Below are positions 18,068-29,816 of a stretch of 64,000 nt of DNA, piece by piece. Under the pieces are notes generated by a model. That model saw nothing but the letters and a program-made list of their open reading frames with translations, was not told the DNA's origin and searched no databases. Made by a program: the position numbers and the translations under genes. The first letter of the stretch is position 1. Each line of letters starts with the position of its first letter. The DNA comes from Flaviaestuariibacter sp. (GTDB taxonomy: Bacteria > Bacteroidota > Bacteroidia > Chitinophagales > Chitinophagaceae), in contig JAOQAI010000005.1 in NCBI GenBank assembly GCA_025963645.1, positions 124,001 through 188,000 of the forward strand, in the 5' to 3' direction.

Positions 18068-20731
18068 ATGTTATATAGTATCAGCAAACCTGCACAGGTA
18101 GCCCTTCTCTGTTTTATAACTTTAAGTGCCTGCAAAAACGTGGTACCAAAAGAGAAAGGCAAGATGCCAAAGGAAGACCGCATTGAACTGGCCATGAAGC
18201 AGGAATTTATGATGACACAGGATCCTGCACTGGGTTATGTGCCAAAAGAACGCCTGGATATTGCCAAGGCGTATATCAATAGCCTGCTGGGCTCCCGGCT
18301 GACTGGACTCAACGCCTTGACCTGGACAGAGCGCGGTCCAAATAATGTGGCCGGACGAACAAGAGCCGTGTTGATTGACACGAGAGATGCCACCGGGAAC
18401 ACGGTCATTGCCGGCAGTGTTAGCGGCGGGATTTGGAGAGCTACCAATTTTAAAAGCACACCTGTTTGGACGCCGGTAGCGGAGCAAATGGGCAGCATTG
18501 CCATCAGTGCTTTAGCACAGCACCCAACGGCGCCTGATACGATGTATGCGGGCACAGGTGAAGGCTGGTTTAATGCAGATGCGGTAAGAGGCAATGGTAT
18601 CTGGAAGTCTGTAAATGGCGGAACCGTATGGACAAAGTTGGCTTCTACAGATAGTACGGTGGCTTCTTCAACAGGCAATACACTCCACCGGTTTGATTAT
18701 GTACAAGATATAATTGTCACTTCCAATAGCACTGTATTCGCATCGGCCCGTCCCTCTAAGTTTTGCAATGTGGGAGGAATCATGCGAAGCACAGATGGCG
18801 GTCTTACCTGGGGACAAGTGATTGGCACCTTAACGGCGCAAACCTGCGATAGTGCCTACAATTACTATGGTGCTGATCTTGAGTTGGCTTCCAACGGAGA
18901 CTTGTATGCCACCACAGGTTTCAGGGGAAGCGGAATCGTCAATAAAGGACGGATATTCAGGTCTCCCGCGGCTTCCAATGGTGCAGCGGGTTCTTGGGTT
19001 GACATTACACCAACCGGGGACTGGAAGCGTATCGAAGTGGCGGTCGCTCCTTCTACTCCGTCAGTAATTTATGCTTTGCTTCAAGGCACAGGTGATGGCA
19101 TTGGGGGGATCAGGAAATCCGTTAATTCAGGCGCTACCTGGACCGACGTGCCTTTGCCTTCCTGGTGTAACCAGGGCGCTACATCCAATGATTTCACCAA
19201 CGGTCAGGCTTTTTATGATCTGATAGTTCAAGTTGATCCAACGAACAGCAATAACGTAGTGATCGGGGGGATTGATCTGTTCCGATCTACAGACGGCGGC
19301 GCCACCTGGACTCAAATTAGCCAGTGGGCACAGAACTGCGGTTCGTTGCCGGTAGTGCATGCCGATCAACACAATGTGATCTTTTATCCTAACTCCGGAA
19401 CCGAATTTATTGCCACGAATGACGGTGGCGTATATTATACATCTAACAGCGGCACGGGATGGACGCCTAAAAACACCGGCTATAATGTCACCCAATTCTA
19501 CTCCGTTGAAATGCACCCAACGCAGCCCAACTACTTTTTAGCAGGTGCGCAGGATAATGGAACGCAAAAATTCACTTCTCCTGGTATGAACGCTACTACT
19601 CGTGCCACGGGAGGTGATGGAGGCTTTGCACATATTGATCAAACAGATGGCAACATCCAGCTATCGTCATTTGTTTATAATTATTATTTCTATTCCCGGA
19701 ATGGAGGAGCTTCTTTTACTAAAGTTCCAACGGATAACGAGAAGGGTATGTTCATCAACCCAACAGATTATGATGATGTAAATGATGTATTGTATTCGGC
19801 AAACAGTCCGGACCAGATAGGTGTGTTAACCAATCTGAACGGCATCGGCAATCCTGTTTTTAACGAGGTTAACTTAACAGACCTGGGTGGTCGTACCATT
19901 TCCGCTGTAAAGGTTGATCCGACAGTTAGCACAGGCGGAACAGTATGGGTAGCAGGCTATAGAGTTCCTACGGATGCGAGCCCAAATACTACTGTACCCA
20001 TTTTGCTGAAGTTGACGGGCGCCAATACATTAAGTCCAACCGTGGCAGCCTCTTCGTCTCCATTAAATGTGAGTGGAGCGTATATTTCTTCTATTGATGT
20101 TGACCCGTCTAATGCCAGCCACCTGTTGGTAACGGTTTCAAACTATGGTGTTGTGTCTGTACTGGAAAGTACAAATGGCGGAAGTTCCTGGAATAATATT
20201 GAAGGCAATCTTCCGGATGTGCCGGTACGCTGGGGAATGTTCCTTCCTTCCAGCACTTCGCTTAACGGAACAGCCGCCGGTGGAATTGTAGTGGGTACCG
20301 AAGTGAGTGTTTGGACAAAGCTTCCTGCCTCTTCTGCATGGGTGCCTGAAACGCCTAACCTGCCTAATGTGAGAGTTGATATGTTGAAATTCAGGGCTTC
20401 GGATAATACGTTGGCTGCCGCAACACATGGTCGTGGCTTGTGGACCACTACGTTGACGGCGCTCTCCACCGGATTACCAACGATTGTAAATACAAAAGAC
20501 TTTATCAGGTACACGGCGCCGTCCAACCAGCAGTTGTTCATTAAGATTGGAAACTTGCCAGCTACAAAAATGCAGGTACGCATCGTTGATATTAATGGCA
20601 GGCTCGTCAGGTCGGTTGATTCCAGGTATGCCGATCAGCACATCAGCCTGAACGGGCTTTCGAAAGGCTCTTATATTATAAAGATATTCGGAACGAAAGG
20701 GGAGCAATATACCCGGCAATTCGTTTACTAA
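18068..20731 (+). CDS. VPS10/sortilin-like BNR-repeat protein with T9SS type A C-terminal sorting domain
   Basis: Multiple STDGGxTW / S(V)NGGxxW BNR motifs; ATHGRGLWTT; terminal MQVRIVDINGRLVRSVDSRYADQHISLNGLSKGSYIIKIFGTKGEQYTRQFVY matches type A CTD pattern. Confidence 0.9.
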   Translation: MLYSISKPAQVALLCFITLSACKNVVPKEKGKMPKEDRIELAMKQEFMMTQDPALGYVPKERLDIAKAYINSLLGSRLTGLNALTWTERGPNNVAGRTRAVLIDTRDATGNTVIAGSVSGGIWRATNFKSTPVWTPVAEQMGSIAISALAQHPTAPDTMYAGTGEGWFNADAVRGNGIWKSVNGGTVWTKLASTDSTVASSTGNTLHRFDYVQDIIVTSNSTVFASARPSKFCNVGGIMRSTDGGLTWGQVIGTLTAQTCDSAYNYYGADLELASNGDLYATTGFRGSGIVNKGRIFRSPAASNGAAGSWVDITPTGDWKRIEVAVAPSTPSVIYALLQGTGDGIGGIRKSVNSGATWTDVPLPSWCNQGATSNDFTNGQAFYDLIVQVDPTNSNNVVIGGIDLFRSTDGGATWTQISQWAQNCGSLPVVHADQHNVIFYPNSGTEFIATNDGGVYYTSNSGTGWTPKNTGYNVTQFYSVEMHPTQPNYFLAGAQDNGTQKFTSPGMNATTRATGGDGGFAHIDQTDGNIQLSSFVYNYYFYSRNGGASFTKVPTDNEKGMFINPTDYDDVNDVLYSANSPDQIGVLTNLNGIGNPVFNEVNLTDLGGRTISAVKVDPTVSTGGTVWVAGYRVPTDASPNTTVPILLKLTGANTLSPTVAASSSPLNVSGAYISSIDVDPSNASHLLVTVSNYGVVSVLESTNGGSSWNNIEGNLPDVPVRWGMFLPSSTSLNGTAAGGIVVGTEVSVWTKLPASSAWVPETPNLPNVRVDMLKFRASDNTLAAATHGRGLWTTTLTALSTGLPTIVNTKDFIRYTAPSNQQLFIKIGNLPATKMQVRIVDINGRLVRSVDSRYADQHISLNGLSKGSYIIKIFGTKGEQYTRQFVY

Positions 20732-20737
20732 GTTTTC

Positions 20738-20766
20738 AAAAATCCCGCACTGGCTGCGGGATTTTT
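20738..20766 (+). terminator. Terminator after BNR protein
   Basis: AAAAATCCCGCA-ctggc-TGCGGGATTTTT. Confidence 0.8.
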
Positions 20767-20837
20767 TATTATACGCGATTATTTAACGCCATGAAGGGTT
20801 TGGCCGGAGATACAGCCTTTATCTTTGCGCCCTTCGA

Positions 20838-23800
20838 ATGAGTGTAGCCGCGTTGCTGGAAAAATATGGTCGATCCCCCCGCCTTTCTTCATTGGCGAAC
20901 AAGATCACCATGTCCACGCCACAACGCATCTTTGCGAAAGACCTGCGTGGCAGTTCGTCGCAATTTGTCGCGGCGGCCACTTTTCTTCACTCTTCCTGCG
21001 CCCACCTGAACCATGTGATTGTTTGCAACGACGCGGAAGATGCGGCTTACTTCCACAACACGCTGGAGAACCTCACCGAAGCGCTGAATATCTTTTACTT
21101 TCCATCTTCGTTTAAGAACCGGAAAAATTACCGCCTGCTGAATTCTTCACACGTCATGCTGCGCACCGAAGCTTTGACAAAATTCTCTTCGGGAATGGGC
21201 AACCGGGTTGGCGCTTTGGTCACCTACCCGGAGGCACTGTTTGAAAAGGTAGTGGTGTCAAAAGCTATTTCCGAAAATATTATCCATATAAAAACTGCCG
21301 ATACCATTGAGCCGGACAGCCTGTTTGAAAAACTGGTGAATTACGGCTTTGAACGAACTGATTTTGTTTACGAGCCCGGCCAGTTTGCAGTACGGGGCGG
21401 TATATTGGACATTTATTCGTTTGGCAATGAAAAGCCTTACCGGATCGAATTGTTTGGCAACGATGTGGATTCTATCCGCATTATTGACCCGCAAACACAG
21501 TTGAGTGAGCGGCGGTTATTGCAAGTGAATATCATTCCGAATGTGGACCTTCAGTTTGAGGACGAAGACAAGGTTTCACTCTTAGAGTTCCTGCCGGAAA
21601 ACACTGTGATCTGGATGCAGGACGAAGAGTGGACCCGGGAAAAATTGCTGACCAGCGAAGAGGAGTTGAGCATGTTCCTGCAGCTTCGTGCAGATAGTCC
21701 GCGCAAGGAAGATGAGGAGGAAGACCGGTTGAAAAAGCGGGAGGTAACCGCTGCGGAGTTTATTAATGCGGCAACCTTCTTTGAACAAATGCAAAGGCGG
21801 CATGTGGTACATTTTGGTCACCAGGCGCCGGTAGGCGAGGTACAGGAAATAGCTTTTGGGATCAAAGCGCAACCGGCTTTCAACCGACAGTTCGACCTGC
21901 TGATAAAAGACCTGAAAGACTGGGAGAAGAAAGGTTTTGAATTGAATCTTTTTGCCGAAAATCCAAAACAGCTCGAACGGCTTTATACCATTTTTAAAGA
22001 CCTGCGGGAAGAGATCAATTTCATGCCTTTAGCCACATCCATTCATGAAGGGTTTATTGATGAAGACCTCAAGCTCATTTGCTATACCGACCACCAGATC
22101 TTCCAGCGCTATCATAAATACAAGGTCAAGCAAGCCTACAATAAGAACAAAGCCATCACGCTGCGAACACTCCGCGAACTGCAACCCGGCGACTTTGTAA
22201 CGCATATAGACCACGGCGTTGGCATTTATAGCGGCCTGCAAAAGATGGAAGTGGGCGGACGTTTGCAGGAAGCCGTTCGTATTCTTTATAAGGATAGCGA
22301 TATTCTCTACGTAAATATCAACTCACTACACAAGATCGCCAAGTTTACCGGCAAGGAAGGCACCGTGCCAAAGGTGAATAAACTGGGCTCCGATGTGTGG
22401 TCGAAGCTGAAAGAAAAGACCAAGACCAAGGTAAAGGAAGTAGCCTTTGACCTAATTAAGTTATATGCGCAACGCAAGGCGCAGCAAGGTTTTCAGCATG
22501 CGCCTGACAATTACATGCAGACCGAACTGGAAGCGTCCTTTATTTACGAAGACACACCGGATCAAAGCAAAGCTACTGCGGATGTAAAGCGGGATATGGA
22601 GTCCCTTTCGCCAATGGACCGGCTGGTCTGCGGGGATGTAGGTTTTGGTAAAACAGAGATCGCCATACGGGCAGCGTTCAAAACCTGCCTGGATGGAAAG
22701 CAAGCGGCGATATTGGTTCCAACAACCATCCTTGCTTTCCAGCATTTTAAAACCTTTAGCGAAAGACTGCGTGATTTCCCGGTCACGGTGGATTATGTCA
22801 ACCGCTTTAAATCGGCAAAAGAAAAGAAAGAGACCTACAAGAAACTGGAAGAAGGCAAGGTGGATATCATCATCGGTACCCATGCCATTTTGGCTAAGGA
22901 TGTAAAGTTTAAAGATCTCGGACTCCTGATTATTGACGAAGAGCAGAAGTTTGGCGTGGGGCATAAGGAGAAGATAAAAACCCTACGGACAAATGTTGAT
23001 GCGCTGACCTTAACGGCGACCCCGATCCCGCGGACCTTGCAGTTCTCGCTCATGGGTGCCCGCGATCTATCCATCATTAACACACCTCCTCCAAACCGCC
23101 AGCCGATTCAAACGGAAGTAAAGGTTTTCCAGGAAGATTTTATCCGCGATGCGATTTACTTTGAAACCGAACGTGGTGGACAGGTTTTCTTTATTCATAA
23201 CCGGGTGCAGGGGCTGGCAGAAATGTCTGGCCTGATACAGGGTTTGTGCCCTGATCTCAGCATTGGCTGGGCGCACGGGCAATTGGAAGGCCATGAACTG
23301 GAAGAGCGCATCATGGATTTTATTGACAAGAAATATGATGTGCTGGTTTGTACAAACATCGTGGAAAGCGGTGTGGACATTCCGAATGTAAACACGATCC
23401 TCGTTAATAATGCCCACCAGTTTGGGTTAAGCGACCTGCACCAATTGAGAGGCAGGGTAGGGCGCAGCAATAAAAAAGCGTTTTGCTATTTATTGGCGCC
23501 GCCCATGAGCACTTTGCCGACCGATAGCCGTAAGCGTTTGCAAACCCTGGAACAGCACAGCGAGTTGGGCAGCGGTTTCCAGATAGCAATGCGCGACCTG
23601 GACATTCGAGGCGCCGGGAATATGCTGGGAGGGGAGCAAAGCGGCTTTATGGCGGATATTGGTTTTGAAACCTACCAAAAGATCCTCAACGAATCCATCC
23701 GCGAATTAAAGCGAACTGAGTTTAAGGATCTTTTCAAAGAAGAGATTCAGCAGCAGGACGATTTTGTATCGGATTGCACGATTGATACTGACCTGGAGAT

Positions 23801-24236
23801 ATTAATTCCTGATTCGTACGTTGAAAATATCACGGAACGACTTGCCTTGTATTCCCGCCTGGATAATTGCGAAACTGAAGAGGAACTGAAAGCAATGGAA
23901 GCGGAGTTTGTTGACCGTTTTGGACCTATCCCATCCGAAGTGCAGGACTTGTTCATTACGGTTCGCTGCCGTAAGCTCGCGGTGGAATTGGGCTTTGAAA
24001 AAATGTCGCTCAAAAGTGATACCATGCGTTGCTATTTCATCAACCGCCCCGACTCGCCGTATTTTGAATCGGAAACATTTAAAAAGATATTGGACTACCT
24101 GCAAACCGGTACTAATAAAGCCAAGCTGAAACAAGTAGGCAAACTGTTTATGCTGGTGTCGGAAAATGTGAAGACGATGAACGGGATGCATGCCTTTTTA
24201 CAGCGGATGCATGATGTGGTGGTAAAAGCCCAGTAA
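20838..24236 (+). CDS. mfd: Transcription-repair coupling factor
   Basis: 1132 aa; CarD-like RID region LQPGDFVTHIDHGVGIYSGL; helicase motifs DRLVCGDVGFGKTEIAIRAAF, IIDEEQKFGV, TLTATPIPRTL; TRCF C-terminal domain. Confidence 0.98.
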   Translation: MSVAALLEKYGRSPRLSSLANKITMSTPQRIFAKDLRGSSSQFVAAATFLHSSCAHLNHVIVCNDAEDAAYFHNTLENLTEALNIFYFPSSFKNRKNYRLLNSSHVMLRTEALTKFSSGMGNRVGALVTYPEALFEKVVVSKAISENIIHIKTADTIEPDSLFEKLVNYGFERTDFVYEPGQFAVRGGILDIYSFGNEKPYRIELFGNDVDSIRIIDPQTQLSERRLLQVNIIPNVDLQFEDEDKVSLLEFLPENTVIWMQDEEWTREKLLTSEEELSMFLQLRADSPRKEDEEEDRLKKREVTAAEFINAATFFEQMQRRHVVHFGHQAPVGEVQEIAFGIKAQPAFNRQFDLLIKDLKDWEKKGFELNLFAENPKQLERLYTIFKDLREEINFMPLATSIHEGFIDEDLKLICYTDHQIFQRYHKYKVKQAYNKNKAITLRTLRELQPGDFVTHIDHGVGIYSGLQKMEVGGRLQEAVRILYKDSDILYVNINSLHKIAKFTGKEGTVPKVNKLGSDVWSKLKEKTKTKVKEVAFDLIKLYAQRKAQQGFQHAPDNYMQTELEASFIYEDTPDQSKATADVKRDMESLSPMDRLVCGDVGFGKTEIAIRAAFKTCLDGKQAAILVPTTILAFQHFKTFSERLRDFPVTVDYVNRFKSAKEKKETYKKLEEGKVDIIIGTHAILAKDVKFKDLGLLIIDEEQKFGVGHKEKIKTLRTNVDALTLTATPIPRTLQFSLMGARDLSIINTPPPNRQPIQTEVKVFQEDFIRDAIYFETERGGQVFFIHNRVQGLAEMSGLIQGLCPDLSIGWAHGQLEGHELEERIMDFIDKKYDVLVCTNIVESGVDIPNVNTILVNNAHQFGLSDLHQLRGRVGRSNKKAFCYLLAPPMSTLPTDSRKRLQTLEQHSELGSGFQIAMRDLDIRGAGNMLGGEQSGFMADIGFETYQKILNESIRELKRTEFKDLFKEEIQQQDDFVSDCTIDTDLEILIPDSYVENITERLALYSRLDNCETEEELKAMEAEFVDRFGPIPSEVQDLFITVRCRKLAVELGFEKMSLKSDTMRCYFINRPDSPYFESETFKKILDYLQTGTNKAKLKQVGKLFMLVSENVKTMNGMHAFLQRMHDVVVKAQ

Positions 24237-24339
24237 TTATTGAGTACGCCGGTGAAGTTCTAAATGATTTCTGCGAGGTCTTAACCTTTAGCCGCATAAC
24301 GTTAATGCAATCCTTCCCCTTTACAAACAACAAAGGGCA

Positions 24340-24360
24340 GCTTTTGGCCACCCTTTGTTT
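24340..24360. terminator. Hairpin between mfd and the convergent small gene
   Basis: CAAAGGG...CCCTTTG inverted repeat in the intergenic gap; approximate coordinates. Confidence 0.5.
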
Positions 24361-24376
24361 ATAAGATGCGAATACT

Positions 24377-24577
24377 TTACCAGCCTTGTTTTGCTACGCC
24401 ATCTTTGATGGCTTGCAGTGCTTTGGCTTCATTACATAAAGTTGTGAGCTTATTGCCTTTGCCATCATGCCCTTGCACCATGTAAGCGCCTTTAGCTGTT
24501 TTTGTAACTACAGCATCCATAATAGGAACGCCTTTTTCTTTTGTCTTTACATTGTAAGCGGTAAGTTGATCTGCCAT
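24377..24577 (-). CDS. Small hypothetical protein, 66 aa
   Basis: MADQLTAYNVKTKEKGVPIMDAVVTKTAKGAYMVQGHDGKGNKLTTLCNEAKALQAIKDGVAKQGW; start moved inside the 85-aa ORF. Confidence 0.65.
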   Translation of the reverse strand: MADQLTAYNVKTKEKGVPIMDAVVTKTAKGAYMVQGHDGKGNKLTTLCNEAKALQAIKDGVAKQGW

Positions 24578-24676
24578 ATAGTTAAATTTTTGTTGGTTAG
24601 TAAAGACTAAATCTACGGCATTTAGGCAAAACAAAGCGCAAAAAAGTTTTTTTAGCCCTTTTTATGCTTTTTGTTT

Positions 24677-25672
24677 TTAGCGCAGAATCGTTTCGATCGT
24701 TTCTAATTCGGAGTGTGAAAAACTCAGGTTGTAAAGGCAGCGCACCGAATCCATCACTTGCTCTGCTTTGCTGGCGCCAATGATAACAGAGGTTATGCGG
24801 GGATCTTTCAACACCCAGGCAAGCGACATTTGTGCAAGGGATTGATTGCGGCCTTCGGCTACAGCCGCCAATTGCTTTACTTTCTGCAAAATTTGCTCAT
24901 TGATGGCAGACGGGTCTAAGGCTCCATTGCCACGGGCGCTGGCGGCCCGTGAATCTGCTGGAATGCCATTCAGGTATTTATTTGTCAGCAGCCCTTGCGC
25001 TAAGGAAGAAAAAGCGATACAGCCCACACCTCTTTCGCCCAACACACTCAGCAAACCCTCTTCTACCGAGCGCTCTAAAAGAGAATATTTAGGTTGGTGG
25101 ATCAACATCGGTGTGCCGAAAGCGTGAAGCATGTCTATCGCCTTCCGGGTTTCCTGTGGCGAATAACTGGAGATGCCAATGTAAAGTGCTTTGCCTTGCT
25201 GCACCATGCCATGTAAGGCACCCATCGTTTCTTCCAGCGGTGTGTCCGGATCGGGCCGGTGATGATAAAAGATATCAACGTAATCCAGTCCCATCCGCTT
25301 CAGGCTTTGGTCTAAACTTGCCGTCAGGTATTTTTTTGAACCAAGGTCACCGTAAGGACCCGGCCACATCGGATACCCCGCTTTAGAAGAGATAATGATC
25401 TCATCGCGGTAAGACCTGAAGTCTTGTTTCAGGATCTTTCCAAAGGTCTCTTCTGCCCCTCCGGCAGGTGGCCCATAATTATTTGCCAGGTCAAAATGGG
25501 TAATGCCCATATCAAAGGCCGTATGGACGATGCTGCGGCAATTCTCGTAATTGTCAGTAATGCCGAAGTTGTGCCATAGTCCAAGAGAAAGGGCTGGCAG
25601 CTTTAAACCGCTGTTGCCACAGCGGCGGTATTCCATGGTGCCGTAGCGTCCGGGTGAAGCCTGGTAATTCAT
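24677..25672 (-). CDS. Aldo/keto reductase (YghZ/L-glyceraldehyde 3-phosphate reductase-like)
   Basis: MEYRRCGNSGLKLPALSLGLWHNFG; HFDLANNYGPPAGGAEETFG; DYVDIFYHHRPDPDTPLEETMGAL; AFSSLAQGLLTNKYLNGIP. Confidence 0.92.
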   Translation of the reverse strand: MNYQASPGRYGTMEYRRCGNSGLKLPALSLGLWHNFGITDNYENCRSIVHTAFDMGITHFDLANNYGPPAGGAEETFGKILKQDFRSYRDEIIISSKAGYPMWPGPYGDLGSKKYLTASLDQSLKRMGLDYVDIFYHHRPDPDTPLEETMGALHGMVQQGKALYIGISSYSPQETRKAIDMLHAFGTPMLIHQPKYSLLERSVEEGLLSVLGERGVGCIAFSSLAQGLLTNKYLNGIPADSRAASARGNGALDPSAINEQILQKVKQLAAVAEGRNQSLAQMSLAWVLKDPRITSVIIGASKAEQVMDSVRCLYNLSFSHSELETIETILR

Positions 25673-25759
25673 CCGCTGAAATTAAGCTATCAGCTATTAG
25701 TAAAGAACTCATCTGTGAGCTGGTATTCTTCAGCCATCCAATACTTAACTCATAACCAT

Positions 25760-26953
25760 TTATTCCCGCTCGTTATAATCAAATGGTAACATCGTAGCCA
25801 CTTTTTCCGACCAGGCCCAATAGCCCAGGCTTAAGAAATCTGCCGGCATGTAATAGCTGCCGTTCGCCTGTATCTCGATGGGCTTGCCATTGATAAGCGT
25901 TACCTTGGACATAAGCGCCGTGCTGCTCTTTGGAAACTGTTGCCGGTATTCTAAAGGCGCTGATCCTTTTTTATAAATGATCAACAGGTAGTCTGAAAAA
26001 TCGAGCCCGGCGGTAGTGTTGTTCACCGCATAAGCAATGCTATCACCTGTCAATTTTGAGCCGATGATTTCAATCACATCTTCCTGCGCTAAGATGCGAT
26101 CATAATAAGCGGAACTGTCCTGAACGATTTCGGCAACCGACACATTATTTTTTTGGGTACGGATGCGCCTGTTGTTGACTTCACGTACTCTTGCTTTTTC
26201 GGCATTTGGCATTCGTTTAAGCGCATATATATCAAAATGTTCTTCCGCGATCTTATTCCGGAAAAGGCTGCGCATGAAATGCATCATAGAGCCATAATAA
26301 ACCTCCTGGCGAGCCTTTGCCCAGCGGCGTTCCCTGCCACCACTTCCTTCCATGGGTTCAAACAAGGGATAACCACCATAATACAGATAACGTGTCTTGA
26401 AATTATAGGAGAAGTCTTCCAACTGGTAACGGATAGAATAGCCTAACGCTTTATTCTCGATGATCAGCGGCTCTAAGGCAATGGCGGTTAATTCATCCGT
26501 TTTTTTGGAGCGGCGAAATTTAATCACATTCTTATTCTTGAGGATACAGTTGCGGGATTGAGCGGAGGTGCCGATGAAATTATCCAGGAAAAATTTGCCC
26601 CATTTATCCCAGCCGTCTTTCTCAAAAGGCTCAACGATGACGGTCGCTAATTCCTTAGCTTTCGGCGTGAGTTTGATGGTCATATGCTCAGGCAAATTCG
26701 TTGTAATAATCGTTTGATTAAAGGTTTCAAACCCGATCGAGGAAACGATCAGGTCATACTTTCCTTCCGGAACGGACAAGCTAAAAGCACCTTGTCCGTT
26801 AGCAGTTGTACCAACGGATGTATTGCTTAAAAAAACGGAAGCTCCGCCGAGTGGTTGGCCGTTTTCTTTATCAACCACCACGCCTCTGAGTAATTTTTGG
26901 CTAAAGCAAGAAAGGCTGAGAAACAGGCAGCTCAATAAAATGATGGGTCTCAT
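25760..26953 (-). CDS. Carboxypeptidase-like regulatory domain-containing protein
   Basis: Signal peptide then LLRGVVVDKENGQPLGGASVFLSNTSVGTTANGQGAFSLSVPEGKYDLIVSSIGFE (CarboxypepD_reg-like); start moved to MRPIILLSC. Confidence 0.85.
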   Translation of the reverse strand: MRPIILLSCLFLSLSCFSQKLLRGVVVDKENGQPLGGASVFLSNTSVGTTANGQGAFSLSVPEGKYDLIVSSIGFETFNQTIITTNLPEHMTIKLTPKAKELATVIVEPFEKDGWDKWGKFFLDNFIGTSAQSRNCILKNKNVIKFRRSKKTDELTAIALEPLIIENKALGYSIRYQLEDFSYNFKTRYLYYGGYPLFEPMEGSGGRERRWAKARQEVYYGSMMHFMRSLFRNKIAEEHFDIYALKRMPNAEKARVREVNNRRIRTQKNNVSVAEIVQDSSAYYDRILAQEDVIEIIGSKLTGDSIAYAVNNTTAGLDFSDYLLIIYKKGSAPLEYRQQFPKSSTALMSKVTLINGKPIEIQANGSYYMPADFLSLGYWAWSEKVATMLPFDYNERE

Positions 26954-27006
26954 ATAAAACTTCAATAACCTGAAAATACTATCGCCTTTTGGCAATGGGC
27001 ATAAAA

Positions 27007-27033
27007 AAAGTCTGAGTGGTTCACTCAGACTTT
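27007..27033 (-). terminator. Terminator downstream of gyrB
   Basis: AAAGTCTGAGTG-gtt-CACTCAGACTTT, minus-strand T run. Confidence 0.75.
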
Positions 27034-27060
27034 AAACAGGTTATAAATAGTTAATGTCTT

Positions 27061-29154
<2,094 letters not shown>

Positions 29155-29243
29155 TCACAGGGAATGCACATTTTAAGGATGAATTTTGGTTCATTGGTAA
29201 ACGGGAATCCGTTTCAAGAGATATAAATTCTATCTTTGAAATC

Positions 29244-29816
29244 ATGGCGCAACCAGCTATCAACTTTATAAGCTCAGAAGATTATTTAGCAACAGAAAGG
29301 CTTGCTTTAGAAAAGCATGAATATTATAAGGGGGAAGTATTTGCCATGAGCGGCGCTTCGTTCGAGCACAATGTCATCGAAGACAATATCCGGGGAATTT
29401 TATATGGGCATTTAAAAGGCAGGCCGTGCCGGTCATTCGGCAGCAATCTGAGGGTCCATATCCCATCAAATACACTTTATACCTATCCAGATGTATTGAT
29501 CGTATGCGAGGAGCCGGAGTTTTTGGATGGAGAATTTGATACCTTACTAAATCCTGCGGTTATCATTGAAATCCTTTCTCCCTCCACCGGAAATTATGAC
29601 CGCGGCGCTAAATGGGACCTTTACCGCGAAATTGAAAGCCTGAAAGAGTATATTTTAATTGATAGCACCGCAATGCATATTGTGCAGTATGTACGGAACA
29701 ACGATAAGACCTGGATATTATCAGAAAACAAGAAAGCTGATGCTCATTTTACTATCCAAGCTATTGGACTGGCACTTTCGCTGAGTGAAGTTTATGACGG
29801 AGTGAGTTTTTCTTAA
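29244..29816 (+). CDS. Uma2 family endonuclease-like (DUF820)
   Basis: EYYKGEVFAMSGASFEHNVI...YPDVLIVCEEPEF...LLNPAVIIEILSPSTGNYDRGAKWDLYREIESLKEYILID. Confidence 0.9.
   Translation: MAQPAINFISSEDYLATERLALEKHEYYKGEVFAMSGASFEHNVIEDNIRGILYGHLKGRPCRSFGSNLRVHIPSNTLYTYPDVLIVCEEPEFLDGEFDTLLNPAVIIEILSPSTGNYDRGAKWDLYREIESLKEYILIDSTAMHIVQYVRNNDKTWILSENKKADAHFTIQAIGLALSLSEVYDGVSFS

Noticed and set aside
18068-20731. Possible tandem-repeat or phase-variable array
   Set aside because: Repeats are diverged BNR/Asp-box protein motifs, not DNA-level repeats.
22461-22964. 167-aa minus-strand ORF inside mfd
   Set aside because: Antisense shadow of conserved Mfd helicase motifs.
29244-29816. Uma2 nuclease-like gene as part of a defence island or toxin-antitoxin system
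   Set aside because: Single DUF820 gene flanked by gyrB and lpxD; no partner gene or mobility marker visible.
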